This document shows positions 63,300 to 64,000 of a stretch of 64,000 nt of DNA, piece after piece. The DNA is from Mucilaginibacter aquatilis (GTDB lineage: Bacteria > Bacteroidota > Bacteroidia > Sphingobacteriales > Sphingobacteriaceae), in the NCBI RefSeq assembly GCF_009755275.1, contig NZ_WQLA01000002.1, positions 186,001-250,000 of the forward strand, given 5' to 3'. Below the pieces are notes generated by a model that was given only the letters and a program-made list of their open reading frames with translations, was not told the DNA's origin and did not search any database. The number at the start of each line of letters is the position of its first letter. Position 1 is the stretch's first letter. Both the position numbers and the translations under genes were made by a program.

Positions 63300-63535
63300 T
63301 AAGCAAATGCAATTACTACAATAAGCCCAACAAGGGAGACTATTGCAAGAAAAATGTAGCGAGCGTACGGTGGCAATGAATCGATGAAACTATAGCCCTC
63401 ATTTACTGAGTTTTTAATACGGGTTGCATACCTGCTGTCAAGTATTGCATCGCAATTGCTGCATTGCTGATCATGTTCGCCGTTAGAAATATTCCAATGC
63501 TGACAATTCGGACATTTGATCTTGTTTAAGCTCAT
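63299..63535 (-). CDS. Zinc-ribbon membrane protein
   Basis: 78 residues: an N-terminal zinc ribbon with CPNC (9-12) and CSNC (about 26-29), a linker, and one C-terminal membrane helix (about 55-76). It would sit in the inner membrane with the ribbon in the cytoplasm. Function unknown. It shares one base with the following membrane protein gene. Confidence 0.7.
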   Translation of the reverse strand: MSLNKIKCPNCQHWNISNGEHDQQCSNCDAILDSRYATRIKNSVNEGYSFIDSLPPYARYIFLAIVSLVGLIVVIAFA

Positions 63536-63781
63536 AGTAGATTTAAATAAGCGGAATAACGGGCCTGGTATTCAAGGTATCGGGCAAGGTGTAAAATCTT
63601 TATTAAATTCTGATAAAGACAAGTAGTTTAAGCGAACGAACATATGCAGGGCTTTAGTGTTAGGTGTATAAATCACCAATTCGGCAGTCCTTCTTTTTTT
63701 GATGACAGGTATTTTGTAGAAAAGCACTCATCAGGTTGGATCCCATATCAGCAGATTATTGGTCTACTAAAAACAAATCCT

Positions 63782-64000
63782 ATGATGCAACAAAAACTTA
63801 AATCAACATTTGATAAGGGTGTAACCGTTCCTGGTTTAACATTCATTATTGGCGTTTGCCTTTTTGCGGTTTTCCTGCCTCAACCTACACAGAATGTTCT
63901 GAACGTTGTTAAGCAATTCATATTTGTTAATCTTAACTGGGTATACGTATGGTCGGTAACAATTTTTGTTATTTTTCTGGTTTACCTCATGTTCAGTAAA
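63782..64000 (+). CDS. BCCT family transporter (N-terminal part)
   Basis: 73 codons cut by the right edge. MMQQKLKSTFDKGVTVPGLT followed by two hydrophobic helices (IIGVCLFAVFLPQP, NLNWVYVWSVTIFVIFLVYL) resembles the start of betaine/carnitine/choline transporters. The frame is open further upstream to an ATG at 63644, but I prefer the 63782 start because earlier residues look unrelated to the family. Substrate unknown. Confidence 0.65.
   Translation, partial: MMQQKLKSTFDKGVTVPGLTFIIGVCLFAVFLPQPTQNVLNVVKQFIFVNLNWVYVWSVTIFVIFLVYLMFSK

Noticed and set aside
1..64000. CRISPR arrays, insertion sequences, prophage or rRNA genes
   Set aside because: I found no regularly spaced repeats, transposase, integrase or rRNA sequence in the window.

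Overview
The window looks like a chromosomal segment of a Bacteroidota, most likely family Sphingobacteriaceae (Mucilaginibacter/Pedobacter type). Supporting signs are: SusC/SusD genes with an ECF sigma factor and FecR; GldH; a fused CcoN-CcoO oxidase subunit; DUF3078, DUF4175 and Ig-like (BIG_5) lipoproteins; promoters of the TAnnTTTG type; and almost no Shine-Dalgarno sites. Genus is inferred from overall protein character, not from a marker search.

1-15.8 kb: housekeeping genes. In order: a partial flavin monooxygenase, Fe/Mn superoxide dismutase, tadA, csaA, an NAD(P)-binding protein, an ABC-F ATPase, a small membrane protein, mnmG, an Ig-like lipoprotein, a gamma carbonic anhydrase, an orphan protein, divergent nadB/nadA, thiL, and a Crp-type regulator with an SDR. 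Two perfect parS palindromes (4866-4922) lie just before mnmG. Five perfect DnaA boxes plus variants cluster in and around nadB/nadA (10.9-12.9 kb), so this is a good candidate for the chromosomal replication origin.

15.8-38.7 kb: rmuC, gldH, ricT, holB, ruvX; three tandem paralogous small secreted proteins of unknown family; an O-methyltransferase; two glucosaminidases; envelope proteins; ffh; an SDR with a Tat-like leader; glutathione peroxidase; the ybeY / anti-sigma kinase / DUF4175 cluster; a PAS histidine kinase; and tRNA-Pro(GGG).

38.7-50.9 kb: a low-oxygen respiration block: ccoI-ccoS, ccoNO-ccoQ-ccoP-ccoG-ccoH plus a SafE-like membrane protein, a frameshifted small membrane protein, and a D-lactate dehydrogenase-like gene with hemN. 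Four transcription units carry an Fnr-type dyad (TGAY-N4-RTCA). In three of them the distance to the -7-like promoter element is identical, which points to one oxygen-responsive regulon. A decayed universal stress protein gene sits just before ccoI.

50.9-61.2 kb: a polysaccharide utilisation locus (ECF sigma, FecR, SusC, SusD, GH106-like rhamnosidase). 61.2-64 kb: a degenerate copy of the tRNA-Pro 3' end and its terminator, nhaA, two small membrane proteins and the start of a BCCT transporter.
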